From NCBI RefSeq assembly GCF_027744825.2, contig NC_071348.1, forward strand, positions 607,563 to 671,562: DNA of 64,000 nt, given 5' to 3'. Shown here one piece after another: positions 1 to 12,636 of the stretch (within the stretch, counting starts at the first letter, position 1; each line of letters starts with the position of its first letter). The notes beneath the pieces were generated by a model. That model was not told the origin of the DNA. It did not search any database and saw nothing but the letters and a program-made list of their open reading frames with translations. The DNA comes from Synchiropus splendidus (lineage: Eukaryota; Chordata; Actinopteri; Syngnathiformes; Callionymidae). Made by a program: the position numbers and the translations under genes.

Positions 1-944
1 TTTAGGGGATTGTGGCTCAGATCAAAAGGGTCAGGGATCCTTTTACCAATTAACAGCAGGGAGACGGACATCAAATAAGGTGTAAATTTCAGCTCTGCAC
101 TTTTCAACGCGTCAAGCGTGAAATGCATTCTAATGCTCTTTTTCAGTTTGGAGGTGGATTTGGAAACCACCAATGATGTCACCGCGGCGGAGCTTAACGG
201 CGTCCCGGAATGGCGTGTAGCCAACTTGTCCACTGTGTCCGTGTCAAAGGGAGTGTCGAGTCAGTTATTGGTATCAGCAGGGTGAAATCCTCTCCACATT
301 CAGAGGCAACGAGCGGGAGACAATGAGCTTGCCGAGGCAGAGCTTCCACCTCTGGCCGTGCGCAGCTTTGATTGACTAACCTGCAGGCTGCGTGAAAGTC
401 TTGTGGTCGGTGTGGCTGAATTGAAATGTCCAAACATCTCTTATTGGATTTCCATCCAGCACAGCAGGACCGCTGGTACACACACTTTACAAAGTCCCTG
501 ATCAGGTGACCGCCGAGCCAAATCTGTCTGGGGCATATCGTCCACCGCTCATCTTCCAACAATGGGGTTGGTTCCATGGCAGCATTAGAAGACTGTCGAC
601 AGAGTCGAAGCTGTCAGACGCACCACGACTAACTAGCTGTTCAACTTGACTCGGGATCCAGAGCTGGAATCACCTCTGAATCAGCAGCTGCCATTTTGGA
701 CCGTTATCTTTGGGTCCTCCAACCTTCTTGAGCGTTGGGGTGCGTTCCATTTTGGAAGTGAAGGTGCTCCCAAGGGAAGCAGCATTTGTTTTCTCATTTT
801 GCAAATGTATTGTCACTGTTGTCAGTTTATTCATCTTTTTAGTCATTTACTTATATTCTAAAACAGTTTTTAACTTGTGTTGCAAATTAATTCCCCATTT
901 TTATTTATTTTACTTTCAGATTTTATTTTGAAACTTTAAAACTA

Positions 945-1012
945 TATTGTATTGTATTCCTTTATCAGTCCCACAGTGGGGAAATTCAACATGTCACAGC
1001 AGCTAATAACAA
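945..1012 (+). repeat. fragment of a teleost interspersed repeat
   Basis: GTATTCCTTTATCAGTCCCA followed by CAGTGGGGAAATT resembles a frequent fish repeat tail (TTTATTAGTCCCACAATGGGGAAATT-type). The assignment is from recollection of the motif only. Confidence 0.5.
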
Positions 1013-1258
1013 CACCTGCCAAAAACATTAAAGATACATCAGAGGCACCACAGAGCATCAGTGTAAAAAAAAGTGAAGTCATAAGCAATCGAACCACGCA
1101 AGACAAATAGATAAATACCCATAATATATAAACAATTTTCCCTTCTTTGTTATCAATTCCATAAAAATTATGTCATTAATCAATTCAATGTCAGCATGTT
1201 TTATAGCGGAATCATTTGGAAGTCGGCAACTCTTGGACTAAAATTCCAATGTTTACTG

Positions 1259-1260
<2 letters not shown>

Positions 1261-1318
<58 letters not shown>
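1261..1318. repeat. (TA)29 microsatellite
   Basis: 58 bp of uninterrupted TA. Perfect TA runs of this length are unstable and are often collapsed or mis-sized in assemblies. Confidence 0.98.
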
Positions 1319-1321
<3 letters not shown>

Positions 1322-1929
1322 AAGTGTGGAATTGTGTATTGTTATGGTTCCAGTGTAAAAGCTCCATCGTCCTTCCTCCTGCCTTGGTTTCATCGCGCCT
1401 CCTGTGCCGTCCAACAATAGGAGGAGCAGCGAATGACAGTTGCGGCAGCTCGTAGAAGTGGGCTCACATTTGCGTGTTGACATGGAGCAGAGCGTTCGTC
1501 GACACCACAAACATGTTGTTTACTTCCCACTATCTTCCCTGCAACTTCACTGTAACACCTGCTAGCATCATTAATTCTTCAGCCCGTATCTGAACGCCTT
1601 TGGTTGCCGTCCACACGTGCACACGCCTCTTCCTCTCACTTTCATTATGCATGCTCCAAGTATGTGAAACAGTCGTTTGTAATGCAATAGAGCAATCGTA
1701 ACTCATTTAGCTGAGCTAAAGGCTGAGTGAGGGAAAGACAAAGAGCCTCCACATTTTCGCCATGCCGCTCATTATGCCTGTTTTAAAACAATTTGCAATT
1801 CAAGGCCACACAAAGTGATGAGGAGGGGGGGGGGGCAAGGAAGGCGGCCGCTCTTCAAAGGCTGCTGCGAGAGAATGACCTGCTACCCCACTTCTGGGGT
1901 CGCCGGCCCCGATGAGAGCTGGGAAGATG

Positions 1930-2145
1930 CAATTAAAAGAATTGAAAAACAATGTGTAACTGGAGATTGCGCTGCTTATTATCCTGCGGTGCCTGGCAAC
2001 ATGGCTGACCTTAGCGTCCCCCCTGCTCTGTCTCTTTCCATCTCTCTGGAGCCATTTATCTATTCAAATATCACAATAATACCCTGCAACTGTCCTTTGA
2101 CTGCAGCTGCTAATTGTCCGAGTCATTAGACGTCAGGGCTGCCCT
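1930..2145. promoter_or_regulatory. candidate conserved non-coding element
   Basis: Non-repetitive, balanced composition, with GCAATTAAAAGAATTGAAAA, a CAGCTG E-box next to CTAATTGTCC, and GTCATTAGACGTC. No real coding frame. Call is by eye. Confidence 0.25.
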
Positions 2146-3232
2146 TTTCTTCAAATATGCACCATTAAGAAGATCCTCGGTACCTCCTTCAGGCACGTAC
2201 GCTGATTCAAATGGTGTCGTTTGTTTGCTGACGCAATATCGCGTTGAAACACAAGCAGTGAAATCAGGGATCAATGAGACGCTGCCATGTTTTGGGTGTG
2301 GAAGTTGATGTCTCATTTGAGAATAGATGGCAGAAACTTGGAGTCGAACCAGACCCCGGGCCGCTGACACGGACGCACCAGCGCCAGTTCTGCAGCGGCT
2401 CCTCACCACCGCGGTCACCTGTGATCCCATGACTCCCAACACTTGTCGTTAATGGCCCATACAGAAGCAGACAATCCCAGCTGTGTAGGGTCTCACCTGA
2501 GGGTCCACTCAAAAACAGCACCCTTGCCAAAGTTACTTTGAAATCAATTGGCAATCCCTGATAGGCCCATCCTGCCAGGAGGTCAGAGGGGGGATTTTTC
2601 TCCCTTCTTTTTTCATTACATAACATTGTTTTTATGAATATTCTTCATTGTAACTGTGTTTTTATCACTGAAAATAACAAAGTCTCCTTGTAATTGTAAA
2701 TACCTTGTAAAAAAGTGCCTAAAAATGTAGATTTTTTTTTTGGACTCATGAAAGATCATATCATCAAATAGCATCTTTTAATGTCACGCTGTAATTACAC
2801 TTTTTAAAAAAAAAAAATTGATTCTTTTTCCTTCTGTGTTCTGTGTGCCTCAGTTTTGATAGTGACTCGTCATGTGGATGATATCGCTGAACTTGAAGTC
2901 ATAAGGTCATGACGTACACGTTGCTATGACAGTGAGGTCCAACATCCTTAAAAAGAACACAGCTATCCTAAAATCCTCAGGTGAAGTTAGGCGACGCCAT
3001 CTTGACCGGCTGTTGTGTATGGGACATGTCAAGGAGCGGCTGAGCGGCAATACTCAACAATCGTTGCCCATCTTTGCAAGGTATTCTCTGACGATCCAGT
3101 TCTAGCAACGGGACCATCAGCACTGCAACACACCAGCTCTCGCAACAAAGGTAGCATCCGTGTGTGAAAGCGTGTCAACATCATTTTGGCACGACAGAGA
3201 TGTATTTATTTTTGGTATCTGCTGCTTCTGCT

Positions 3233-3266
3233 GCGTGTGCGTGCGTGCGTGCGTGCGTGCGTGCGT
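3233..3266. repeat. (GTGC)n microsatellite
   Basis: Tandem GTGC/CGTG units, about eight copies. Confidence 0.95.
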
Positions 3267-3289
3267 CCCCCGCGCCAGCGTACAGTTAT

Positions 3290-3535
3290 TGCTGAAACAA
3301 ATGCAATCAAAATGTCATTGCGGGAATGAAAAGAAGCTGTTTAAAAATGCATCAGGAAAGTGCCACAGCGGGTTCATTAATTCCCCTCAGGCTGTGCCGA
3401 GCAGTCAGGCTGAAAGCTCGACTCTGAAACCCTTAACATTCTCCGACACTCCCTTATCTGTGCGCTGTAATTTCCCATTTAGCGAGTTAGCACCTAGCAA
3501 AAGCTCGGTGCTGCTGGTCTAATTGGGCAGCTGAG
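3290..3535. promoter_or_regulatory. candidate conserved non-coding element
   Basis: Contains TTCATTAATTCCCC, CTTATCTGTGC and GGTCTAATTGGGCAGCTGA in single-copy sequence between a microsatellite and bland DNA. Confidence 0.3.
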
Positions 3536-3559
3536 AAGACACCACCAACAAGGCGTCTC

Positions 3560-6500
3560 ATTTTGTTTCCAGCGGTGTCCCCGTCTGAACTCGCCGGGGT
3601 CGAGCGTCATGAATTCAAAGGAGCTGTCACTTGAAATGTGCCGGTGACTCTGGCATATCTCGATATGACTACTCTGTCAAGCCTATCACGGAGATAAATG
3701 CTCAGCTCACCAGAGTTTGGAGAAACAATTCATAAAAGCAGCAGCGTTTTCTCATGCGTGGTATCAACTTCCCATCGCTAAACTGATAGACAGGAATTAC
3801 CATGGAGCCCATCAATAACTGCTGCTCAGGTGTCGCCTGGTGTGATGGAGAAGTGATGGCAGGTGGCGAGCTGCTGCAGGTGCTCCGTCCACCTGCCGAC
3901 AACTTCCCCTTGACATAGGAACTTTGAACCTGTACACACAAGCCCGGACAACTTAGATGTATGAGTCATCCTGACACGCCAAACTCCATGAGGTGGAGTT
4001 GAAGAAAGGTGTGGTATCATGCGTCTTATCTGCAGCGGGCTGATTCAGAAGGCTGTGACTCTGACACCAACGATCCATCATGTCATCATCCTGTGTGGAG
4101 CCTGGGACTGCTGAAGGGTTGTGTGTCATCACGCCACTGCGTCGTAGTTTCATTCAAGATGGGAGAGAATGTTTCCCTTCTTTCCTCTCTGTCACCATTG
4201 CACACGTGAGAAGCTCCGCCCTCGTCTTTCGATCTGCAAGGTAGCAACACGATGCCTTGCCTGCAACCTTCATGAAGTCTTACTGATGCTGGTGAAATTC
4301 CAGTCCCATAATGCTCTGCAACAGTTGCAGATCTACAGTTACTTCCAGAGGTTTCTGCTGCAGCTGTCTGCCTGTCGCGACCCTTCAGTCCCTGTCAGGA
4401 AAACAAAGTGAAAGCTCATGTGAAATAGTTTGCATACATCCTCTCATTGTGAGTTCAAATGTGATGTGTCTTGCTCAGAAGCGTCTTGCTTGGGGCACTT
4501 AGGAAAAAGGCTTGTCCGCTGCACAAAAATAAATATTATCATGTTATTTTACATGAATAAATGAAATAAATACTCTAAAACGAATGAAAGAAAAGTTTGA
4601 AATGAAGGTATATTAAGCTTCAATACTGGCTTGGGATTTCTCCTTTAAATTGTGAACTACAAACCACACCGTGGCGTTTCACCGTGCTCTCGCTCCACGG
4701 CGTCTGGTGCCGCCGCTGGTGTGAGTAAGGCTGACCTCCAGCAGCCACCTCAGATGATCCTGTCATGAAGAGTCATCTGTGCTGCCTCCGGCACTTCAAC
4801 AGGTTCCTCCGAAGAGTGGTTTATGAAGTACAGGGTTGCGTTCTCCAGATCCTTCTACACGTTCAGTTCACCTCAACGCTTTCTCGGGATCAGCAGCAGC
4901 TTGCCAACCTTCTCCAACAGCTGCAGCTGCATTTTTTTTTATTTCACAGCAAAGCAACTTAACAAATGCCTCCGTCTTCTCCGGCTCTTTAATTTCCGAC
5001 TAACTGCAATTTGTGAAAATACGATATGGGCCTTTGATGCTTCTGCCTTTGCCGAGGAAGAGCTGGTGTTCCAGGCGCTGGAGTGGGATGTAGTGCATGA
5101 AAGATGGAGCCGTGCCTTCAATGACGGTGACATGTTAGACATGCTGGAGGGTGGTGGGAACATCTGCTTGTGGCTCTGGTTGCCTACATGACTTTGAAAA
5201 AGCTGTGTAGAGTAGACTTCTCTCCGTGCTCGTGACAAGCTTTGTTTTTTTTTATCGTCCTGAGTTTGCTCTCCCTGATCCATTGAACAACTGCAGCGTT
5301 CTTGTCTGGAGGTGAAAAAGAGACAAGGCTTTTTTTCCTCACCGTTGGTGCTTTGAAAAATGAATACACTGGATGGAAGACTCTGGCCGAGCGCTGCTGT
5401 CTGTATACAGCACCACTTCTTTAGCAAGGCAGAGGTCAAGGTCAGGGTCAGTCCGCCATGGTCGCCTCTGTGCTGTGATCCAGCTGGCGTCCAGGCTCTC
5501 CTCCAGGTTTGCCTCCATGTGTTGCGTCTCATCTGTGCTCACTCCATAGCTCCGCCCACCTCCGGGACTGAAACGGCAGCTCTAGAACTCTAAAAAGGTC
5601 TCGCATGGTGGAAGCAGTACCAGCTGCCAGACTCCCGAGTGAAGCAATAGGAATGCGTTTGTGGTGTTATTCATGATCCAATAACCATAATATTTACGAA
5701 GATAATGAAAACCATTGAATATACTGAATTGTGCATATGATAGGCGCTTTCTTAAAAATGGTCATAATATGATGCTGCAATGTTTGATGCTTGTCATTTG
5801 AAGTGAAAATAATCAAGTTCAAACACAACAAGTCACGCCTTGCCACACTCTTCAACCCAGCATTTATAACGTGGAACTTCAAGACAGGGAGGCTTCCTGA
5901 CGCTGGCTGAGAAAGTTGCTCGCCAGCAGCAGACCTTTTTTTTCATTTGCACGCCACCATCATGATGTCTTCTTTCAGGGAGGAGAAAGTGTTGCATCAC
6001 GACAAGGCTGCCTAATTAGGGAAAGGCAGAATTAGCATGAATACCGGATCTCAGTTCGGAGCCCGTGGCGAGGTCGGGCCTTCTTCCCTCTGCATGTCTG
6101 ACAAGCAAACGGTGTCTGCTGATCCAGGATTTACACTCTTCTGTCTCGACGTTTGTTATTCAGCTGTTATAAGTCAACTTGTCGGATAAAAAGAAGGATT
6201 CTGTCATCGTCTGTCAGCTGGACAGGCTGGCTTGCAAATGCTGCGTGAACCAGAAGTGGCTTGGGTTTGGGGGAACTCATCTGTTGTGTAGAGTTAGCGG
6301 CTGATAACCATCAATAGCTGGAATAGAAAATTGCCTGGGAGGCCTCATGAATGGAGATAAGGCTGAAGATTAAGCATGTTGCTGCTTTGTTTTGGAGGGA
6401 AAAAAATCACCCCGGTGCCTATCAGTGGGTAGCAAACAGAGACTTGCAGGGGTGCGGCGAACTCTTGACGGGCGCCGCACTCTCGGGCCAGGTATGGGCT

Positions 6501-8060
6501 CTGTTGCACCTTCTGCTTTGTGCTTCTCGGGAAACAAACGTGGCGACTGCTAATGTGTGCTAAGCCCGGCTGAGGCTGTGAGATGGGATCTTGGTTTCTC
6601 TCTTTGGAAGTGGAGAGACTGTAAATGTGTACGCAGCGTGACTCTTGGAGCTCAGTGTCAGCAACTTACACGTCAGAAGGAATGATGGTCATCAGCAGGA
6701 GGCTGGTACTGTGTGGAGGCTGTTCTTCTCCTCAGAGCGCCTCAGATCTCTCACCTCACAGGACCGTCATCTTTCAGTCCAGCCTGATCGTTGCTGTGGT
6801 GTGAGATGAAGGCTGAGTTTCACACTGACCCAGAGTCTTCTTGATGAACCCCGCGGGCTCAGAAATCGTCATATGTTGGACTGTCTCTTGGGAAAACTTA
6901 CAGTTTTAAGGAATGTGCTTCACACCTTGGTCAATGAAGGTGATTGAACTGAAGTGGGAGGGGCGTGGCTATAAAAGAGGTCTCTCACTCTCAAACTCCA
7001 CATAAGTAAAACAGCTTTCTGGATGCTGCAACGCCACTCTAGCGACCTGCCATTTAAACACCGGATGACTTGAGCTATATCTACATATATATACTGTATA
7101 TACTAACTAACTAATAACATGATTGGAAAAGTGCTGCTTGGCAGAGGCCTGCACTCTGAGTGCCTCATGAGGACCAGACTCTTCCTGTTAAATGGTAGTG
7201 AAACAGGTTGAAAGTGTGTTTATCCGATCAAAGACGAGGCGATGTTGTGTTGCTGCGTGAAAAGGAATGCGGTTGATAACATCTGACTACGGGGGGATCG
7301 CATTTGTTCAGAGTGAAGACAGGGATGCTCAGCACTGGTGATGGGGATGTGCTCTGATGCTCAGTGAGGAGGAACGCTCATCTGTTTGAGGAGCCGAAAT
7401 CTGTTTCTTCTGATGACACACTTTCTGAAAGCCAGGCAAAACACGGCATATCAAAAGAGGAAATAAACAAAACTGAAACAAATTCACGTCAACGGCGGCG
7501 TCTTGAAAATAAACACTGACATGCTAAATTATTAAACGCTCTTGCATATTCAGCCTGATCATTCTGAGTGTGAATTGCAATCACAAAATGTGTGTAAACT
7601 AGATTGTATAATGGAATGTACGCAAACTTGTTTTTGTGTAACAAATGAAGAGTATTTCTCTATTTCTGTTGCGCCATCAGATTCAATTAGTGACAGAATG
7701 TGGCCCTCACAAGTGGGGCTGCAGCGAAGGCATTGTTCTGTCAGCCGCTCTGTTGTGGCGGCTCTGTGATGAGATCTGTCACACACATTTGCATGACAAG
7801 TTACGCAGTGTGCCGCTTTTAGAGAATTGCGGTTAGCAGTTGCTGTTTGATTAAGTGCCTCAGCCAAAGTTTGTGCTCCCGTCTTGGTGCCATCTGCCGT
7901 TTGTTTGCAGGCTGGCAGAGATCACATGAGAGGAGGCATCGTGTGGTGGTACGAATATTAAAGAGATGTAGGTGAACTTGGGAGAGGCGGCAGCCGACAG
8001 TATCGACGAGTTGCTTGTCAGCTATGTTACTTATCACTTTTGAATCCCTCCATCTTCTTC
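3560..8060. other. intergenic stretch without recognised gene
   Basis: Mixed single-copy sequence. The open frames here (up to 197 codons on the - strand at 4939-5532) show no domain, no splice structure and skewed composition, and are treated as chance. Besides the GC-box/TATA arrangement, AGAATTAGCATGAATACC at about 6029 is the only motif-dense spot. Confidence 0.6.
6957..6980 (+). promoter_or_regulatory. GC-box plus TATA-box arrangement of unknown target
   Basis: GGGAGGGGCGTGG is followed directly by CTATAAAAGAGG (TATAAAA at 6970-6976). This is a compact KLF/Sp-TATA arrangement far from any recognised gene. No coding exon follows on the + strand within the next kilobase. Confidence 0.25.
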
Positions 8061-8066
8061 TTCCTC

Positions 8067-8330
8067 TCACTGAGTTGCTCCAGCCTCCATACATGGATCA
8101 TCCTTCCTACTCACACCTGCGCTCCTCATGGCTCTCAGCTGCCCCTCCCATTTTGTTCCCACCCCGCCTGCACTCTCTTCTTTACCTCCTCTCAGCACCA
8201 TTTCTCTGTAACATTGACCCCAACTCCAACAAACGACCGTATCATCCGCAAACATCATCATCCACAGAGATACCTCCCAGGCCTCAGATACATCCTCCTC
8301 ATGATATCCACTCCTTCGCCCCACTCTTTC
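8067..8330 (-). mobile_element. decayed LINE reverse-transcriptase fragment
   Basis: Read on the - strand, the stretch holds WMMMFADDTVVCW, the reverse-transcriptase palm FADD motif, at about 8239-8262. In another frame further along it reads VKKRVQAGW, a conserved piece of the same teleost LINE polymerase. The two lie closer together than in an intact element and in different frames, so the copy has a deletion and frameshifts. Confidence 0.75.
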
Positions 8331-10589
8331 TTGTTATTGCTCTCTCACCAGAATATGCGTCAAAATCAGGCCAACATGGAGAATCAACTTCTCAAGCTTT
8401 AGTGTCTTTCCAAAACGATTTCAAACTCAGTTCACTCCAGTTGTCTTTACTGAAGTGGGAGCCTGTGTCTGACATAGCAGGCAGCATGTTTGAAAGTGTC
8501 ACCACACCTTCTAGGTTCCAGTCCCTTCAGTCAGTTGGAGCTAATCCTAGATTTTTGGCTCGAGGGCTGGGGACCCCCAGGGCCGGTCACAGTCCACCAC
8601 AGGGCTTTACATCACATCAGTTAAAGTCACAAGCTCATTTGAAACAGACGAAATTCGGGGCCTCCATCGTCCACATTCCCGTGAATTGAATGGACCCGAG
8701 ACTGAACAAGTGTGGGCGTCGTCTTAATCTGCAGATTATTAGTGAGGGAGGAATGACAGCACACTGTGAACACTTGTCTTCCGTGGCCGTTTCCCAGCGC
8801 GAACCTCGTCTTTATGATGACTGTAATGACTTTAGCAGCAGGCCTTGTCTGTCGACAGACAGCAACTCTCGCGGTGGGGGACAGTCAGGGGGAAGAGGGA
8901 TAATGAGTATTTGGCCTACAAAGATGGGAAGTGGGACGTCATTAAGGACAGATAATAGTTGTGTTGAGTAAAGTTTGGCGTTTAAACAACCAATTATTTG
9001 AAAACATTAAGGTGCTTGTCGCTGTTTCAACACAAAGTTTGGATCATCACAAACGACTTGTCGGAAAAGACGGAACATCGCGGTGATTTCATGAAAATAA
9101 ACTTGCTATTGTACTTTGTCCTTGATGTTACAATAATGAAATCACATAATGAGCACATTTGCATAGGTACATGAAACAATAACAGCCAATGTCATTTCCC
9201 TCAACAACTGCGCTCACAAATGTTTTTTTTTTGGGGTTTTTTTTTCCCCTGGCTAATTATGTTCTGCAGCAGTCTGTGTTTGCTTATCTCTCCAAATCCC
9301 CCATGAGGTGTCACACTGAAGGAATTTCTGCCTTGGGCCACTGACCTCTGAGGCCCTTTTAGCGAAAAGGCAACACTACAGGAAATCACTGAAGATGGTT
9401 CTTGCAGCATTTAGCAAGATAATACCCCCCTCCCCTGGCTTTGAAAAAAGATCCCTGACAGCAAACAGAGCCAAAAGTAAAAGATGGCTGATAAGGTTAT
9501 TAGCGGCTCATGCTGTGAACAAAGAGGGAGGCGCGCAGCTTAGATCAATAGCAGATGTTAGCAGGTAGTCTTAAATAGTTTTATATCACAAATACCCCCC
9601 ATCAGAGTCGGCTAATGCAAAACAAATCTTGTTAACTGCTCCAATGTGTTTGTGTGCCAGCGCTTGTACGGTCAGGAGGAAGGAGGAAAAGTTTAGGGCA
9701 CTCTTTGAAACTAACATTGCTTCGTTCGCACGTTTATTCGTGTAGCTCGTCCTGAAATATGATTTGAATGGATTCATTTTCTGTCTCCTTGGTAACCTGT
9801 ATTACACCAGTTGCAATCTTTTTAGGAAATTGTTTGCAGTTTTGAACTCCTTCTTTCTGCATTAGGAGTGCAATGTCTTGACTGAGTCAAGAACACTTTC
9901 CATTGGTCTACACTCCCCTCAAGGGAAAAGCTACATGCTAATGAAGCTGTACCTTGGTGATGAGGCTCCTGCACCATTTTCACAGGATGGTTGGTGACCT
10001 TCATGAAGACTGCTCGCCACCACGCAGTCTGCTGAATGGCAGCACTAAGAGGCGAGACGCAAACGAATGTCACCGACAGAACTGGAGAACCTCAGCAGGT
10101 TTATTTATCTTGAGTGTAGTTTGGAACACACTCAAGACATATTTGTTGACGGTGATACCGAAAATGGACAGATAGAAACAGGGGTCAACGGTTTGACACC
10201 ATTGCTCGATCAATAAATCCTCCCATTGTAACTGAGAATGCAGCCGAAGCCGGACTCCTGTGGTCACAGCGTCATGATCATAATCGAGTTGTCTTCCGGA
10301 CTTCAGTCCGTCGCCTGTCACGCTGGACGGTGGATCAAATGATTCCGCCTCATCCGCTGGCAGTAAGTAAAGATGAGCATCATTCAGTGACCTCTCAGTC
10401 AAGAACACGCGTGAGCATGGAGCAATACAACACTCATTACTGTTCCCCCTCAGGCAAATACCTTTCTCTCAAGCTTGGGAACATTTGGTTTCATTGCCAT
10501 GCAAGATACCTTGCGAGGAGCAGGACGGATGAACAGAGAGTGGAAGAAAGAGAGAGACCAAGGGGGAAGTCTGGAGTACCTGTGGAATG

Positions 10590-10835
10590 ACAACGTCCTG
10601 GCTCATCATATCAGCATCTCAGAGCCTGGTTTTCATGTTGGGGGATGTAATTATAACCGCGATTTAAAACTGAGCCCAGAAGAAAGATGGGTTCAAGTGC
10701 AAATTAATTTCAGATTAGCACAACAAAGACGATCAATTCTGGGGCAGGATGCCGAGGAAACGCTCTTAAAAGGGTCCAAGGTGCTTTCGACACCTGCTGA
10801 ACATCTCCATTTGTGGGAGCTCAAATGAAAGCCGA
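10590..10835. promoter_or_regulatory. candidate conserved non-coding element
   Basis: Homeodomain-type cores in GATGTAATTATAACCGCGAT, GCAAATTAATTTCAGATTAG and ACGATCAATTC are packed within 120 bp. Overlapping open frames show no known domain. Confidence 0.35.
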
Positions 10836-11279
10836 GGTGTCCTTGCTCAGCCGCTACATCTTTTTTCCCCCCTCTCACTTCTATGATCACACGCTCCTCA
10901 GACTCGCCTCTCATTAGGGCAGCCTGAAAGCTTGACTGCGCCGCGCACTTTAAAAGTCAACATGAAGCAAGCACAGGTGGCACTTGGAGGAGAGGCGAGG
11001 GATTCACCGCGGCCTGCCGGTGCGCGACAAGGTCAGCGGCGGGACGAAGAGCTTTCCGCCCGCAGTAATTCACGCAGTGAAGCTGGACATTTTCAACCTA
11101 CCCAAGGGTTATAGGTGATGGCCTTGCTGGTTCAGCTGCGGCTCTGATAGCTGGTGCTTCAAAATGGACGTGTGCGCGCAACCAATGGCTACAACTTCAG
11201 CACGCTCATCCTGGACTGTCCTGTGCTTTTTCACGACATCAGGCTGTTGCCTCGTGATGCAGACGATGACACGCCGATC

Positions 11280-12066
11280 ACATCCATCGACGGGCCTTTA
11301 AGTCCCAACGGAACATACTTGGACCTAGAGGGACTGTAAAGACAGCAGCAAATCTCATCTTGGACTCACAGTGTGCAGATATCATCGTGGCTGTCTTCTG
11401 TACTTCTGTCTGACTATCTCTTCCTTATAAGCTTTACTACATCTGTCCAAAGTCACAAGGGCTAACGCTAGCAACATGCTTTACAAGACACTAGTTAGTG
11501 GCTGACGTGAAGCAAGATACTTAACAAGACACTAGTTAGCGGCTAGTGTTAGCCACATGCTTTACAAGACACTAGTTAGCGTCTAGTGTTAGCCACATAC
11601 TTTACAAGACACTAGTTAGCGGCTAACGTGAAGCAAGATACTTAACAAGACACTAGTTAGCGGCTAACGTGAAGCATGATACTTAACAAGACACTAGTTA
11701 GCGGGTAGTGTTAGCAAGAGACTTTACAAGACACTAGTTAGCGGCTAACGTGAAGCAAGATACTTAACAAGACACTAGTTAGCAGCTAGTGTTAGCCACA
11801 TACTTTACAAGACACTAGTTAGCAGGCAGATGTAGCACTTGAACGCCGCAGGTGAGGAGCTATAAAGTATTTCCACAGCACACTGCAAGTCATACGACAA
11901 CTTACGTGTGATTCTGGGACGTTCGACCGACATTTTTCCCGATAAATCTGCTTGTTGTTCACTGTTCTGGTGCACTGGTGTGCAACAGTTTTGGCAGCTG
12001 GTTACTTGGCGGGCTCCCATCTGCACTCCTGCCTGACTATCTCTTCCTAAAAAGCTGTACACTGAT
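11280..12066 (+). repeat. minisatellite-bearing repeat element, copy A
   Basis: Three parts: a leader of about 180 bp (11280-11460), a 40/41-bp tandem array (11461-11824) and an AT-moderate spacer (11825-12030). A further leader fragment, CTGACTATCTCTTCC, follows near 12033. The leader is about 97-98% identical by eye to 13556-13739, while the spacer is clearly more diverged from 14061-14250. No terminal inverted repeats or target-site duplications were found and no protein is encoded. Confidence 0.85.
11461..11824 (+). repeat. 40/41-bp minisatellite array, about 9 units (copy A)
   Basis: Units end in ACAAGACACTAGTTAGCG and come in two subtypes: 40-bp units starting GCTAGTGTTAGCCACAT and 41-bp units starting GCTAACGTGAAGCAAGA. 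The subtypes are interspersed, in places alternating. Each unit carries an ACTAGT palindrome. Confidence 0.95.
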
Positions 12067-12382
12067 TTGGACACAGTTTTGACCTGAGTGTCCCATTCGT
12101 TCTTTTTTGTCTCCACGTCCCTCCTTCCTCTCCCTTTGCCCTCACTCATTCATCCTGGCGATCCGTCAGTGTGCGCAGCCGTGTCTCCTGCGCGCCTCTC
12201 CTCGGGGAACCTGTTGTAGAGTTGAGTTGAATAGCAGCCGAAAAAAGTCAAGCCTCATTAGGTTCTCATTACTTCTGCAAACTGAAGGACTTTTTTTCCC
12301 TCTCTGCTCCCACATATAATGGCAGCTGCTGAGTGCCAGGGGAATTGCAATGAGCCCTCCTTAAAACCTACCAGGGAGCGAG

Positions 12383-12423
12383 CGCCCCGCACCGCCCCGC
12401 CCCGCCCCGCCCCGCCCCGCCCT
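12383..12423. repeat. (CCCGC)n microsatellite
   Basis: Tandem CCCGC units, with a G-rich - strand able in principle to form G-quadruplexes. Confidence 0.95.
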
Positions 12424-12606
12424 CCTCCCCTCCACCCACCGCCATCATCATGCACATGGGCTCAGCCTGGGGACTGAAAGTTTGACTTGCTCACTGCTCA
12501 TCATTAGAGCTAAAGTCTGGGGTTTGCTCCACTCTGAAGTCAATTTACAGCTGCTTCCACTACAAGTGGCAAATTTACAAACTGCCATGTCTGATTACGG
12601 ACGAGT

Positions 12607-12636
12607 GAGAGCGAGCGAGCGAGCGAGAAAGAGAGA
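12607..12636. repeat. (GAGC)n / GA-rich microsatellite
   Basis: Four to five GAGC units running into a GAAAGAGAGA tail. Confidence 0.85.

Noticed and set aside
4939..5532. 197-codon - strand frame
   Set aside because: Skewed Ser/Arg/Lys composition, no domain, and several overlapping frames of similar quality in the same place.
8015..8689. 224-codon + strand open frame, longest simple ORF outside irx2a
   Set aside because: Its first half is the complement of a decayed LINE reverse-transcriptase fragment. No domain or splice evidence supports it on the + strand.
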